Shown here: positions 51,490-59,660 of the stretch, in pieces
Position numbering within the stretch: position 1 is the stretch's first letter
How the letters are laid out: every line of letters begins with the position of its first letter
Source: JAZREA01 sp045660545
GTDB lineage: Bacteria > Bacillota > Clostridia > Monoglobales > Firm-18
Direction: 5' to 3'
DNA length: 64,000 nt
Assembly (NCBI GenBank): GCA_045660545.1
Contig: JAZREA010000012.1
Span: 31,976-95,975, forward strand
The notes under the pieces: generated by a model
What the model saw: only the letters and a program-made list of their open reading frames with translations
Told to the model about the DNA's origin: nothing
Database searches by the model: none
Translations under genes and position numbers: made by a program

Positions 51490-52545
51490 TTAGATCAGCT
51501 TGCTGTCAGCAGGAACGAACATAACCTTAATTGCGTCGCCGCTGGCGATTGCATCGAACATATTTTCCCACTCTGTAATGCTTGCGTAGTGGGTGATTAC
51601 GTTTCTAAGGTCTGACTTTGTGGTAGCCATAATGGAAAGAGCTCTTTCCCACGAAGATACGCTGGAGCTCTTGTTAAAGCATACGTCAAGTACCTTGTGT
51701 GTCATCTTTAACCACTGTACAGTAGTCTGGTCTTTACCGGGCATACCGATAACACAGATACGGCCGCAAACCTTAACGATGTCGATACCGGTATTGATTC
51801 CCGGCTCTGCACCGCTTGCTTCTATTACAAGGTCTACGCCCTTGCCGTTTGTGATTTCCATAATCTTTTCAACGGCATTTTCTTTCATTGTATTGATTAC
51901 GCCTGTTACACCAAGGCGCATAGCAGCGGGGAAGCGCTTTGCTTCGTCAGCGTTTGTGCCAAGCACATAAACTTCGCTTGCGCCGCCTGCTATTGCAGCA
52001 ACAGCAGCAAGCAAGCCGATTGGGCCTGCGCCGATAACAGCTACTACGTCCTGTGGCTCTACCTTACCTCTTTCCAACACGGAATGGGTAACAATCGCCA
52101 TAGGCTCAGCCAAAGCTGCAACTTCGTCACCAACATTTTCCGGAATGTGGTGTAAGAACAACTCCGGAACTACTACGTAATCTGTAAACGCGCCGTCGAT
52201 ACCCCAACCCGGTGAACGCTTTTCTGCGCAGAGCTGAATCTTGCCTGCACGGCAAAGGTCGCACTTGCCGCAGAACTTGGTGTGCGGTTCGCAAGTTACT
52301 CTGTCGCCTATCTTAACCTTTGTAACGTTAGAACCAACAGCCTCTACAACCCCTGCAAACTCGTGTCCTAAAACAACAGGAGGATAGCTGGGGAATTTGT
52401 CGTGATAAATATGTACGTCTGTGCCGCAGATACCTGCTGCGGTTACGCGGATAAGCACATCGTCGTCACACTTTACTTCCGGCTTTGGAATGTCGCAAAC
52501 TTCGAAATTGCCAACGCCCGGTGCTGTCTTCATTAATGCTTTCAT
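51490..52545 (-). CDS. zinc-dependent alcohol dehydrogenase (threonine/sorbitol dehydrogenase-like)
   Basis: 351 residues, MDR family. Catalytic zinc ligands Cys in GICGTDVH and GHE in LGHEFAGVVE; structural zinc site CGKCDLCRAGKIQLC; Rossmann motif GAGPIGLLAA. Oxidises a secondary hydroxyl, probably of a hydroxy acid, hydroxy amino acid or polyol. The frame is open to 52614, but AAGGAGAGTG lies before the ATG at 52545. Confidence 0.92.
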   Translation of the reverse strand: MKALMKTAPGVGNFEVCDIPKPEVKCDDDVLIRVTAAGICGTDVHIYHDKFPSYPPVVLGHEFAGVVEAVGSNVTKVKIGDRVTCEPHTKFCGKCDLCRAGKIQLCAEKRSPGWGIDGAFTDYVVVPELFLHHIPENVGDEVAALAEPMAIVTHSVLERGKVEPQDVVAVIGAGPIGLLAAVAAIAGGASEVYVLGTNADEAKRFPAAMRLGVTGVINTMKENAVEKIMEITNGKGVDLVIEASGAEPGINTGIDIVKVCGRICVIGMPGKDQTTVQWLKMTHKVLDVCFNKSSSVSSWERALSIMATTKSDLRNVITHYASITEWENMFDAIASGDAIKVMFVPADSKLI

Positions 52546-52561
52546 ATTAACACTCTCCTTA

Positions 52562-53524
52562 TTATAGATGGTTGACCGGATATTTAACCTCTTTGCCTGA
52601 CAACACATCTGCAACGTTTTGCGCAGATTTAGTCTTAAGCTCTACAACACCCTCTGCTGTATTATAAGCGGTGTGGTCAGTTAAAACAACATTGTCCAGT
52701 CCTATGTATGGAGAATCGGAAGGAAGAGGCTCTGCACAGTGTGTGTCAAGACCTGCAAACGCTATGCGATTTTCCTTCAAAGCTTTTACCAAAGCCTTGT
52801 CGTCAACCAAAGGACCACGGCCTGTGTTGATTAATATAGCACTTGGCTTCATAAGAGCGATGGCTTCCTCATTAATCATACCGGTTGTATCCGGAGTAAC
52901 AGGCATATGAAGCGAGATGAAGTCGGACTCTTTTAAAACTTCTTCAAAAGTTGCCTTTTTGATACCGATTTCAGCCAAAGCCTCTGCAGGAACATAAGGG
53001 TCGTAAGCTAAAACCTGAGCGAATTCAAAGCCGCTTGTCTTTTTAACAAGCTCTCTTGCGATTCTGCCCGCGCCCATGATACCGAGAGTCTTTCCCTGTA
53101 ATCTGCGGCTTGCGCCGGACTGGATATTCCACTGGCCCTGACGAACCAAACGGTCGCGAAGGGCAGTCTGTCTAAGGCAGCTCATAAGAAGAGCTAACGC
53201 GTGGTCGGACACGTCGAGCGCGCAGTAGTCAGGTACGTTACATACCTGGATGCCCTTAGCAGTTGCAGCTTCTACATCTACGTTGTCGTATCCAACGCCG
53301 TAGCGGTTTATAACCTTACACTTTTTAAGACCTGCAATACATGCAGCGTTCATAGGTGCCATATCGAGCAAAATGCCGTCGGCATCCTTACATGCCTCGA
53401 TAACTTCCTGCTCTGTTGCGCAGTTGCAGATTACCAATTCTGCATCGGCTTTTTCGAGGATTTCCTTTTCAATATCGTAACTGGCATGACGTGCGTCTGT
53501 CAGTACTACTTTATATTTAGCCAT
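52562..53524 (-). CDS. D-isomer-specific 2-hydroxyacid dehydrogenase (second)
   Basis: 320 residues. NAD motif GKTLGIMGAGRIARE, catalytic Arg in NTGRGPLVDD, Glu in DTHCAEPLP and His in LTDHTAYNT. Only distantly like the other copy at 49245, so the two probably act on different oxo acids. Close to C-terminal binding protein/phosphoglycerate dehydrogenase relatives. Starts 12 bases after the aminotransferase stop. Confidence 0.9.
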   Translation of the reverse strand: MAKYKVVLTDARHASYDIEKEILEKADAELVICNCATEQEVIEACKDADGILLDMAPMNAACIAGLKKCKVINRYGVGYDNVDVEAATAKGIQVCNVPDYCALDVSDHALALLMSCLRQTALRDRLVRQGQWNIQSGASRRLQGKTLGIMGAGRIARELVKKTSGFEFAQVLAYDPYVPAEALAEIGIKKATFEEVLKESDFISLHMPVTPDTTGMINEEAIALMKPSAILINTGRGPLVDDKALVKALKENRIAFAGLDTHCAEPLPSDSPYIGLDNVVLTDHTAYNTAEGVVELKTKSAQNVADVLSGKEVKYPVNHL

Positions 53525-53536
53525 TTTGTTTCCTCC

Positions 53537-54853
53537 TTACAGCAACTTGATGCATTCTTCCATAATATCGATACTTTCGTGCATCTGTTCTTCTGTGATT
53601 ACCAATGGAGGACCAACACGAACAACGTTACCAAACATACCAACGCTACCGATTAACAAACCGCGCTCTGCGCAAAGGTCGATTAATTTACGCATACGCT
53701 GTGGAGCAGGCTCTTTTGTTTCCTTATCTTCAACAAGCTCGATACCCCAAATCATACCGCGACCACGTACGTCGCCAACGTATGGAGAAAGCTCTTTTAA
53801 CTTCGGCAAACGTTCTTCGAATATTTTGCCCATCTTCTTGGCATTTTCCAAAATAGGCTCTGTCTTGAAGATGTCGATTACTGCAGATACTGCTGCTGCG
53901 CTGACCGGGTTACCGCCGTATGTACTACCGAGCTCACCAGGGCCCATAGCCTTATCTACAACTTCCTGACGCATTAAGATAGCAGACACAGAAACGCCGC
54001 TACCGATACCTTTACCAACTGTAACGATATCAGGAGTGATGTCTTCGTGTTCGAGTGCCCACATTGTACCTGTACGTCCGTAAGAAGCCTGTACTTCGTC
54101 CAAAGTGAAGAGAATGTCGTTTTCTCTCAACCAGGATTCCATCTGCTTCCAATATCCCTTAGGCGGGATTACGAAACCTGCTGTACCCAAGTATGGTTCG
54201 CCGATAAAGCCTGCGATATCTCCGCATGAATTTGCTCTTACGATATCATCTGCAAACTCTAAGCACATCATGCCGCACTTTTCAGGTGTGGACTTGAACG
54301 GGCAACGATAGCAGTATGGGAACGGGATTCTAAGCTGACCGGGCAACATTGGTCCCATGTGTTTCTTCTGTTTTGCCAAGCCGCCGAAGCTGGCTGTTGA
54401 AAGTGTTCTGCCGTGGAAACCACCGTAGAACGAGATGATTTCGAACTTGCCGCTTGCACGTTTCATGATACGTACAGCTGAGTCTGTAGCTTCACTACCT
54501 GTTGAGAGGAGGAAGCAACGGTTTAAGTGTGGAGGAGCGATGCTTACCAAATCCTTGGTAGCCTGCACTCTGTATGGGTTACAGTACTCGTAAACGTTTA
54601 ACATACGTGCACTTGACTCCTGTACAGCTTTAACAAGCTTTGGATGACAGTGACCTACATTTGTTACCAAAACGCCGCTGGTCCAGTCGATATATGCGTT
54701 GCCGTCAACGTCATAGATCATGGCACCTGATGCGTGGTCTACAGAAATTTGTGCCTGATAACCTTTTTTATCAGCTTCATACTCTTTCCATTGCTGCAAA
54801 TCTTCCGCAGACTTAGGACCCGGAACTGCTGATTTAACATTAGCGTACTTCAT
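53537..54853 (-). CDS. class III (PLP) aminotransferase
   Basis: 438 residues, fold type I. PLP segment FTLDEVQASYGRTG and cofactor Lys in IVTVGKGIGSGV (about residue 272). Length and the SIAPPHLNRCFLLSTGSEATDSAVRI run fit 4-aminobutyrate/beta-alanine/other omega- or alpha-amino acid aminotransferases. First gene of the operon; a 14-bp operator lies about 35 bases upstream. RBS AAAAGGAG. Confidence 0.93.
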   Translation of the reverse strand: MKYANVKSAVPGPKSAEDLQQWKEYEADKKGYQAQISVDHASGAMIYDVDGNAYIDWTSGVLVTNVGHCHPKLVKAVQESSARMLNVYEYCNPYRVQATKDLVSIAPPHLNRCFLLSTGSEATDSAVRIMKRASGKFEIISFYGGFHGRTLSTASFGGLAKQKKHMGPMLPGQLRIPFPYCYRCPFKSTPEKCGMMCLEFADDIVRANSCGDIAGFIGEPYLGTAGFVIPPKGYWKQMESWLRENDILFTLDEVQASYGRTGTMWALEHEDITPDIVTVGKGIGSGVSVSAILMRQEVVDKAMGPGELGSTYGGNPVSAAAVSAVIDIFKTEPILENAKKMGKIFEERLPKLKELSPYVGDVRGRGMIWGIELVEDKETKEPAPQRMRKLIDLCAERGLLIGSVGMFGNVVRVGPPLVITEEQMHESIDIMEECIKLL

Positions 54854-54887
54854 TTCTTATTACTCCTTTTAACTAATATTTTTTGTG

Positions 54888-54901
54888 GATTGTCGACAAT
54901 C
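54888..54901. promoter_or_regulatory. putative GntR operator upstream of the aminotransferase gene
   Basis: GATTGTCGACAATC, a 14-bp perfect palindrome. The 12-bp core ATTGTCGACAAT recurs upstream of the regulator gene (55677-55688). It fits the TNGTNNACNA pattern known for FCD-type GntR regulators. Confidence 0.8.
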
Positions 54902-54912
54902 TATCGTATGCA

Positions 54913-54932
54913 AGAAAAACCCAAAAGGGTTT
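54913..54932 (-). terminator. short hairpin after the GntR gene
   Basis: Minus strand AAACCC-TTTT-GGGTTT followed by TTC. Probably a weak terminator, allowing read-through from the regulator gene into the operon. Confidence 0.55.
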
Positions 54933-54945
54933 GACTTTTAAATAA

Positions 54946-55608
54946 TTAATGCGTATTCTTCCCTAACAATGCGTTTAATGTATCGTTGATGTGCATTTCA
55001 AGCATGGTCTCGATTTTTTGCATATCGGCACTTTTAATGCAGTTGATAAGAGAAGCGTGACTAGACTTTGTGGCCTGCGCAGCATTCATATGACGGAACA
55101 AGAGAAGCTTTATCGGACCGAGAATGCTGTTCCATGTCTCCAAAAGGCGACTGTTTTCGCTGGCCCTTATTAATGCGTCGTGAAAGAGGATGTCGGACTG
55201 ACTGAGCTTTATGTAGTCGTTTTCTTCGTTTACGATGCTTTGGTATATTTCCTTGTCCAGTTGCTCTAATGTTGCGTAAAGCTTTTCGTTACCGATTACA
55301 CGCTTTATGGCCGCAAGCTCGATGGCAAGTCTTAAATCGAAGATGTCAACGATGTCTTTGTCAGTAAACTCAACGACCTTTGTGTAACGGTTGGTCTCCT
55401 TTTCAACCAAGCCTTCAGAAATGAGGGTGAAAATAGCTTCCCTTACGACATTTCTGCTGACACCCATAGTCTCGGAAAGCTCGGCCTCTGTGATTTTTGT
55501 ACCCGGCTTTATGTCGCCGTAGATGATACTGTTGCGCAGATTAGCAGCAACGTTTTCACTCAGGCTATGGTAGCGTATCGGTTTGATTGCAGGTTTAGGT
55601 GTGTGCAT
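54946..55608 (-). CDS. GntR family regulator, FadR/FCD subfamily
   Basis: 220 residues. N-terminal winged helix (ITEAELSETMGVSRNVVREAIFTLISEGLVE) and an all-helical FCD ligand domain with metal/ligand-type residues D and H (DILFHDALIRASEN, LINCIKSAD, LEMHINDTL). Probably represses the neighbouring operon and itself through the ATTGTCGACAAT sites. The start is uncertain: the ATG at 55608 lacks a nearby ribosome site, while a strong GGAGGTGA lies about 30 bases further upstream without a standard start codon after it. Confidence 0.92.
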   Translation of the reverse strand: MHTPKPAIKPIRYHSLSENVAANLRNSIIYGDIKPGTKITEAELSETMGVSRNVVREAIFTLISEGLVEKETNRYTKVVEFTDKDIVDIFDLRLAIELAAIKRVIGNEKLYATLEQLDKEIYQSIVNEENDYIKLSQSDILFHDALIRASENSRLLETWNSILGPIKLLLFRHMNAAQATKSSHASLINCIKSADMQKIETMLEMHINDTLNALLGKNTH

Positions 55609-55675
55609 ATTATTTACAGTTGCGATAGATTTGTCACCTCCAACATGTGCTGATTTTTGTCAGCGGCACTTTGCC

Positions 55676-55728
55676 GATTGTCGACAATTGCTATTTATAT
55701 TTTACCATCTTTCGGCTATATTCGTCAA
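55676..55728 (-). promoter_or_regulatory. promoter and operator of the GntR gene
   Basis: Minus strand TTGACG (55723-55728), 18-base spacer, TAAAAT (55699-55704). The palindromic core ATTGTCGACAAT (55677-55688) lies just past the -10, over the start point and early transcript, as expected for autorepression. Confidence 0.8.
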
Positions 55729-55790
55729 TACCTTTTTGCTTAAAATTAGGCTTTTTTTATTACAATTTTTTTACCGATATAATATTGTAG

Positions 55791-55832
55791 AAAAAAGAAC
55801 CCACCCGACCCCAAAATTAATGACCGGGTGGG
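55791..55832 (-). terminator. terminator of the radical SAM-QueT pair
   Basis: CCCACCCG and CGGGTGGG form the stem (55800-55807, 55825-55832); on the minus strand TTCTTTTTT follows. Confidence 0.8.
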
Positions 55833-55867
55833 TGAGTTTTGTGCTATTTTAATTGACGGATAAAAGT

Positions 55868-56350
55868 CTATTTTTTGAAGAGAAAACGGCTGTTTTTGTC
55901 AAGCATCTTTAAAAGTGCTCCGCCCAAAACCCCGACCGATATTATCTCGCCCAGACCTACGGTGAGCATTAAAAAGGGAAGCGCATCTTTTACGCCGTAT
56001 GCATATATCAGCACAAACGGCACGATTACGGCGTTTGATACGACAGGAGGAATGAGTGCTAAAAACTTATGCTTTCTGAGCATATATGTACCAAGGGCGC
56101 CGATTAATGTGGCAACGGTTCCGAAAACCGTATCCCACAGCACACAGCCTGTAAGCAAGTTTGCTACCAGGCAGCCTACCGCAAGCCCCGGAACTGCTGA
56201 AAAAGTAAAGATGGGCAAAACGGTGAGGGCCTCGGAAATTCGCACCTGCACAGCACCGCTGGCAAGTCCCAAAGCATTGGCGATAAATGTAAGCACTACG
56301 TATAGTGCCGCTATGATTGCGGCTGTTGTTATTTTGTTAATGTTTTTCAT
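55868..56350 (-). CDS. QueT-family transporter (ECF S-component-like)
   Basis: 160 residues with about five to six membrane segments. The signature GAVQVRISEALTVLPIF matches the QueT family, thought to import queuosine precursors, probably with a shared ECF energy module. No preQ1 riboswitch is visible, and the gene starts 11 bases after the radical SAM gene, from which it is probably transcribed. The substrate is inferred from family. Confidence 0.85.
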   Translation of the reverse strand: MKNINKITTAAIIAALYVVLTFIANALGLASGAVQVRISEALTVLPIFTFSAVPGLAVGCLVANLLTGCVLWDTVFGTVATLIGALGTYMLRKHKFLALIPPVVSNAVIVPFVLIYAYGVKDALPFLMLTVGLGEIISVGVLGGALLKMLDKNSRFLFKK

Positions 56351-56361
56351 AAAAAATCACC

Positions 56362-57258
56362 TCAAACTCCTGTGTTATCAAAGCTTGGTATAAAACTTTC
56401 TGACGAGGTTTCTCCCTCCTGGACAAAGCCATTTACTACGCCTAAGTCGACTGCGAAGTCTATTAGCCTTTCGTACTCGTCGTTTGTAACCCGCCTGTTC
56501 AGCGGACAAACATCTTTTATGTGCGGCAACGGGGTGTATTGATTCATAAGGCTTATAAATATGTCGTCCTTATACGTACAGTAAAGATACTTTACAATCT
56601 CTTCGGACTCGCTTTCGTGCCCGGGGAGCAGAAGGTGACGAACTATTAAGCCTTTTTTGATTATCCCGTCTTTATTAAACACCGGCTTTCCGACCTGGCG
56701 GAACATCTCGGCAAGAGCCGCCTTGGCAACCTCCGTGTAGTCGGGAGCGTGCGAGTAGGCAGCGGCTGTTCTGGCACTCATATACTTAAAATCGGGCAGG
56801 TATATGTCAACATATCCTTCGAGAAGCTTTAAAGTCTCTGTCCTTTCATATCCGCCGCAGTTATACAGTATCGGAAGAACAAGCCCGTCTTTTCTTGCGA
56901 TGTCTATTGCGGATATTATATGAGGGACGAAGTGAGTTGGCGTAACGAGGTTTATGTTGTTTGCACCTTGTTGCTGCAAATTTATAAAAATTTCTGCAAG
57001 TCTTTTTGCGTCAATCTCTTTGCCTGTAAGGTTGTCTCTTATCTGATAGTTCTGGCAGTAAATGCACCCGAGCGGACAGCCTGAGAAGAAGACTGTACCC
57101 GAGCCGCTTTTGCCCGAGATGCAGGGCTCTTCCCACATATGAAGGGCGGCACGTGCAACGACAAGCTTGTTACTTGCTTTACAGTATCCGTTTTTTATAC
57201 TTCTGTCAACGCCGCATTGTCTGGGGCACAGTGTGCAGTGGTTATAAAGTTTATTCAA
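56362..57258 (-). CDS. radical SAM protein (PflA-like)
   Basis: 298 residues. Radical SAM triad CPLGCIYC (about residues 60-67), and an N-terminal Cys set CTLCPRQCGVDR that may bind a second iron-sulfur cluster. Further glycyl-radical-activase-like segments follow (VDIYLPDFKYM, RHLLLPGHESES). Start is probably TTG, 8 bases after AAGGAG. The partner enzyme is not in the window. Position next to queT does not prove a queuosine link. Confidence 0.85.
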   Translation of the reverse strand: MNKLYNHCTLCPRQCGVDRSIKNGYCKASNKLVVARAALHMWEEPCISGKSGSGTVFFSGCPLGCIYCQNYQIRDNLTGKEIDAKRLAEIFINLQQQGANNINLVTPTHFVPHIISAIDIARKDGLVLPILYNCGGYERTETLKLLEGYVDIYLPDFKYMSARTAAAYSHAPDYTEVAKAALAEMFRQVGKPVFNKDGIIKKGLIVRHLLLPGHESESEEIVKYLYCTYKDDIFISLMNQYTPLPHIKDVCPLNRRVTNDEYERLIDFAVDLGVVNGFVQEGETSSESFIPSFDNTGV

Positions 57259-57338
57259 GCTACCGACTCCTTTTTTTCATACTATCACAAATTAACTCTA
57301 TAATCAAGATGCAGATGGGTGTTATTTTACTTTATATA

Positions 57339-57367
57339 TTGACTTTTTAATCAAGGTGTTGTAAGAT
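57339..57367 (+). promoter_or_regulatory. promoter of the CapD-like gene
   Basis: TTGACT, 17-base spacer, TAAGAT; predicted start near 57374, giving a leader of about 217 bases. Confidence 0.7.
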
Positions 57368-57373
57368 ATTAAT

Positions 57374-57590
57374 ATGTATGGCTTGAAATTTGTGCATTTT
57401 AGCAAAGTGTGACAAAACACGACATAGCGAGGCAAAAAGGAGCCTGCGGTTATGTGGGAAATACGCAAATTATAAAAGCATTTTTTGGCAGATATAAAAT
57501 TGACTCCATGGTGGATTTTTTTACGGGCAATACCGTTCTCCGACGGGTGTTGGAGATTATAAACAAATTATTTGAAATGGAGAAGAGTGT
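57374..57590 (+). other. long structured leader of the CapD-like gene
   Basis: About 217 untranslated bases. A large hairpin ACATA-CG-AGGC...GCCT-CG-TATGT spans about 57422-57460; TCCA/TGGA with seven T lies near 57506-57523; ACGG/ACCGT and CTCC/GGAG pairings follow before the ribosome site. I recognise no known riboswitch class. A 61-codon frame runs through it but lacks a ribosome site. Confidence 0.5.
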
Positions 57591-59456
57591 ATGAGAAAAG
57601 GACTTGGTATTAACCAAAAGGGTATATTGCTACGCTTTATAGACCTGGCTATACTGTTTTTTAGTTGCATGGTGAGTCTTTTGTTATTTATGCTGTTTTC
57701 TGATGTGGAGATAAACTTTTTAAACAGCTTATATTTATCCGTCTCTTTGTCTGTACTTAGCGTTGCATCTATGAGTGTGTTTAGAACGTACAGAGTAATA
57801 TGGCGATATGTCAGAACAAACGAGCTTCTTAAAGCGTGCTTTGCTATTGCAGGGGTTTGGATTGTTGCATTTTTAATAATTACTTTTACTCCGCTTAGTA
57901 ATTACATATCTCAGATATACTTTGTCTTTGCTTTTGAAGCCTCTATGGTTGCTTTTGTTTTAAGCAGGCTGATTTATAAGGAAATGATAGAGCATTCAAA
58001 GTTTGCCGGCAAGTCTAAAAAGGCCATCCGTTCGTTGATTGTCGGTGCCGGTTTTGCGGGGCACGCTCTTATAAACGAAATGCTGATGCCCGACTGTGTT
58101 TACAAGCCTGTAGTTTTGACTGATGACGACAAGAACAAGCTTGGCAGGTCGATAATGGGTGTTCCGGTTGTTGGCTCAATTGAAAAAATACCGTCAATAG
58201 TTAAAAAGTACTCGGTTGAGAGAATTTTCCTTGCTATTCCTACCTGTACGCCTTCAAGGAAAAAGGAAATTATCAGTATATGTAACGAGACCGGTTGTGA
58301 GATTAAGATTATTCCGCATCTTTACGACCTGGACGACAAGCAGTCTATCCTGAGCCAGGCGAAAGATATTAAGATTGAGGACCTTCTCGGCAGAGAGCCT
58401 ATAAGCTTTGACGAGAAAAAGAACAAGTCTCTTATAAAAGGTAAGGTGTGTCTTGTTACCGGCGGTGGCGGCTCGATTGGCTCGGAGCTTTGCAGACAGA
58501 TTGCCGCAAACGACCCAAAACAGCTGGTGATAGTTGATATTTACGAAAACAATGCATACGACGTGCAACAGGAGCTTTTGCGTACATATGGAGAAGAACT
58601 TAATCTGGCAGTGAGGATTGCGTCTGTAAGAGACTTTAAAAAGCTTGAACAGCTTTTTGAAGAGTTTCAGCCTGAGCTTGTTTTCCATGCGGCGGCACAC
58701 AAGCACGTTCCTCTTATGGAGGACAGCCCTGCAGAAGCTATTAAAAACAACGTATTTGGCACATTTAATGTGGCTAACCTTGCAGATAAATTCGGCTGTG
58801 AGAAGTTTGTACTTGTTTCGACAGACAAGGCGGTTAACCCGACCAACGTTATGGGTGCGACAAAGCGTTGCTGCGAAATGATAGTTGAAACTATGAAGCA
58901 GATTACCAAGGGCAAGACGGAGTTTGTTGCGGTAAGGTTTGGAAACGTGCTTGGCTCTAACGGGTCGGTTGTTCCTTTGTTTTTAAAACAAATCCGAGAG
59001 GGGGGGCCTGTTACGGTTACACATCCTGATATAATCAGATTCTTTATGACTATACCTGAGGCTACTTCTTTGATTTTGCAGGCGGCAAGCTTTGCTCACG
59101 GCGGAGAAATCTTCGTTTTGGACATGGGCGAGCCTGTTAAGATTTTAAGCCTTGCTGAAAACGTAATCAGGGTCAGCGGTAAAAAGCCGTACGAGGAGAT
59201 TAAGATTGAGTTTACAGGACTAAGACCCGGTGAAAAGCTCTATGAGGAGCTTTTGATGAACGAAGAGGGGCTTTTAAAGACACAGAACAACAAAATATTT
59301 ATAGGAAACCAGATAGAGATTGACGCGGAAGACTTTGCGTACAAGCTTAAGGAACTGAAACGTCTTGCAGAAGACAACCGAAACGAAGAGTGTGTGGCAC
59401 TTTTGCAGGACATAGTACCTACGTTTAAAAGGAAAGAAGCAACGGCTATAAATTAA
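57591..59456 (+). CDS. membrane-bound nucleoside-diphosphate sugar dehydratase/epimerase (CapD/PglF type)
   Basis: 621 residues. Four membrane segments at the N-terminus (about 12-125), a Rossmann-like CoA-binding-type domain (about 140-260), then an extended SDR domain with GGGGSIGSELCRQI and the VSTDKAVNPTNVMGATK active-site segment, in which Lys replaces Tyr-type residues typical of UDP-GlcNAc 4,6-dehydratases. Makes UDP-4-keto-6-deoxy sugars for surface polysaccharide or glycans. GGAG lies 8 bases before the ATG. Confidence 0.92.
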   Translation: MRKGLGINQKGILLRFIDLAILFFSCMVSLLLFMLFSDVEINFLNSLYLSVSLSVLSVASMSVFRTYRVIWRYVRTNELLKACFAIAGVWIVAFLIITFTPLSNYISQIYFVFAFEASMVAFVLSRLIYKEMIEHSKFAGKSKKAIRSLIVGAGFAGHALINEMLMPDCVYKPVVLTDDDKNKLGRSIMGVPVVGSIEKIPSIVKKYSVERIFLAIPTCTPSRKKEIISICNETGCEIKIIPHLYDLDDKQSILSQAKDIKIEDLLGREPISFDEKKNKSLIKGKVCLVTGGGGSIGSELCRQIAANDPKQLVIVDIYENNAYDVQQELLRTYGEELNLAVRIASVRDFKKLEQLFEEFQPELVFHAAAHKHVPLMEDSPAEAIKNNVFGTFNVANLADKFGCEKFVLVSTDKAVNPTNVMGATKRCCEMIVETMKQITKGKTEFVAVRFGNVLGSNGSVVPLFLKQIREGGPVTVTHPDIIRFFMTIPEATSLILQAASFAHGGEIFVLDMGEPVKILSLAENVIRVSGKKPYEEIKIEFTGLRPGEKLYEELLMNEEGLLKTQNNKIFIGNQIEIDAEDFAYKLKELKRLAEDNRNEECVALLQDIVPTFKRKEATAIN

Positions 59457-59464
59457 TCGATTTA

Positions 59465-59492
59465 CAAAGCGAGCTTGTGCTCGCTTTGTTGT
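59465..59492 (+). terminator. terminator after the CapD-like gene
   Basis: CAAAGCGAGC-TTGT-GCTCGCTTTG followed by TTGTTG. Confidence 0.8.
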
Positions 59493-59592
59493 TGTTTCAA
59501 GGTGTAGTTTGTGCAAATTACATATAATGTTGCTTAATTATGCTGTTTATGTGTATAAAAATTGCAATATTTTACTTTTAATGCAAAAAGTC

Positions 59593-59647
59593 TTGATTAT
59601 TTATGCAATATATGCTAAAATATACATAATTTATTAATATTTATGCA
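59593..59647 (+). promoter_or_regulatory. argC operon promoter with putative ArgR boxes
   Basis: TTGATT-17-TAAAAT (59593-59621). TGATTATTTATGCA (59594-59607) covers the -35 and spacer, and TTAATATTTATGCA (59634-59647) lies at the early transcript, about four helical turns apart. Both share the TATTTAT-CA half with the argG box at 9179. Confidence 0.6.
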
Positions 59648-59660
59648 CTTGGAGGTGCCG

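Noticed and set aside
55868..57258. Queuosine biosynthesis operon
   Set aside because: The radical SAM protein has PflA-like features and not those of QueE, and no preQ1 riboswitch or other que genes are present.
57374..57590. Cyclic-di-GMP (GEMM) riboswitch
   Set aside because: GGCAAA-like and ACGCAA words occur, but the conserved core with its tetraloop-receptor arms is not present in order.
57409..57594. 61-codon open frame ending in an ATGA overlap with the CapD-like gene
   Set aside because: It starts at GTG without a ribosome site, runs through strong hairpins of the leader and resembles no known protein. The overlap with the next start could be chance, so I treat the stretch as leader.
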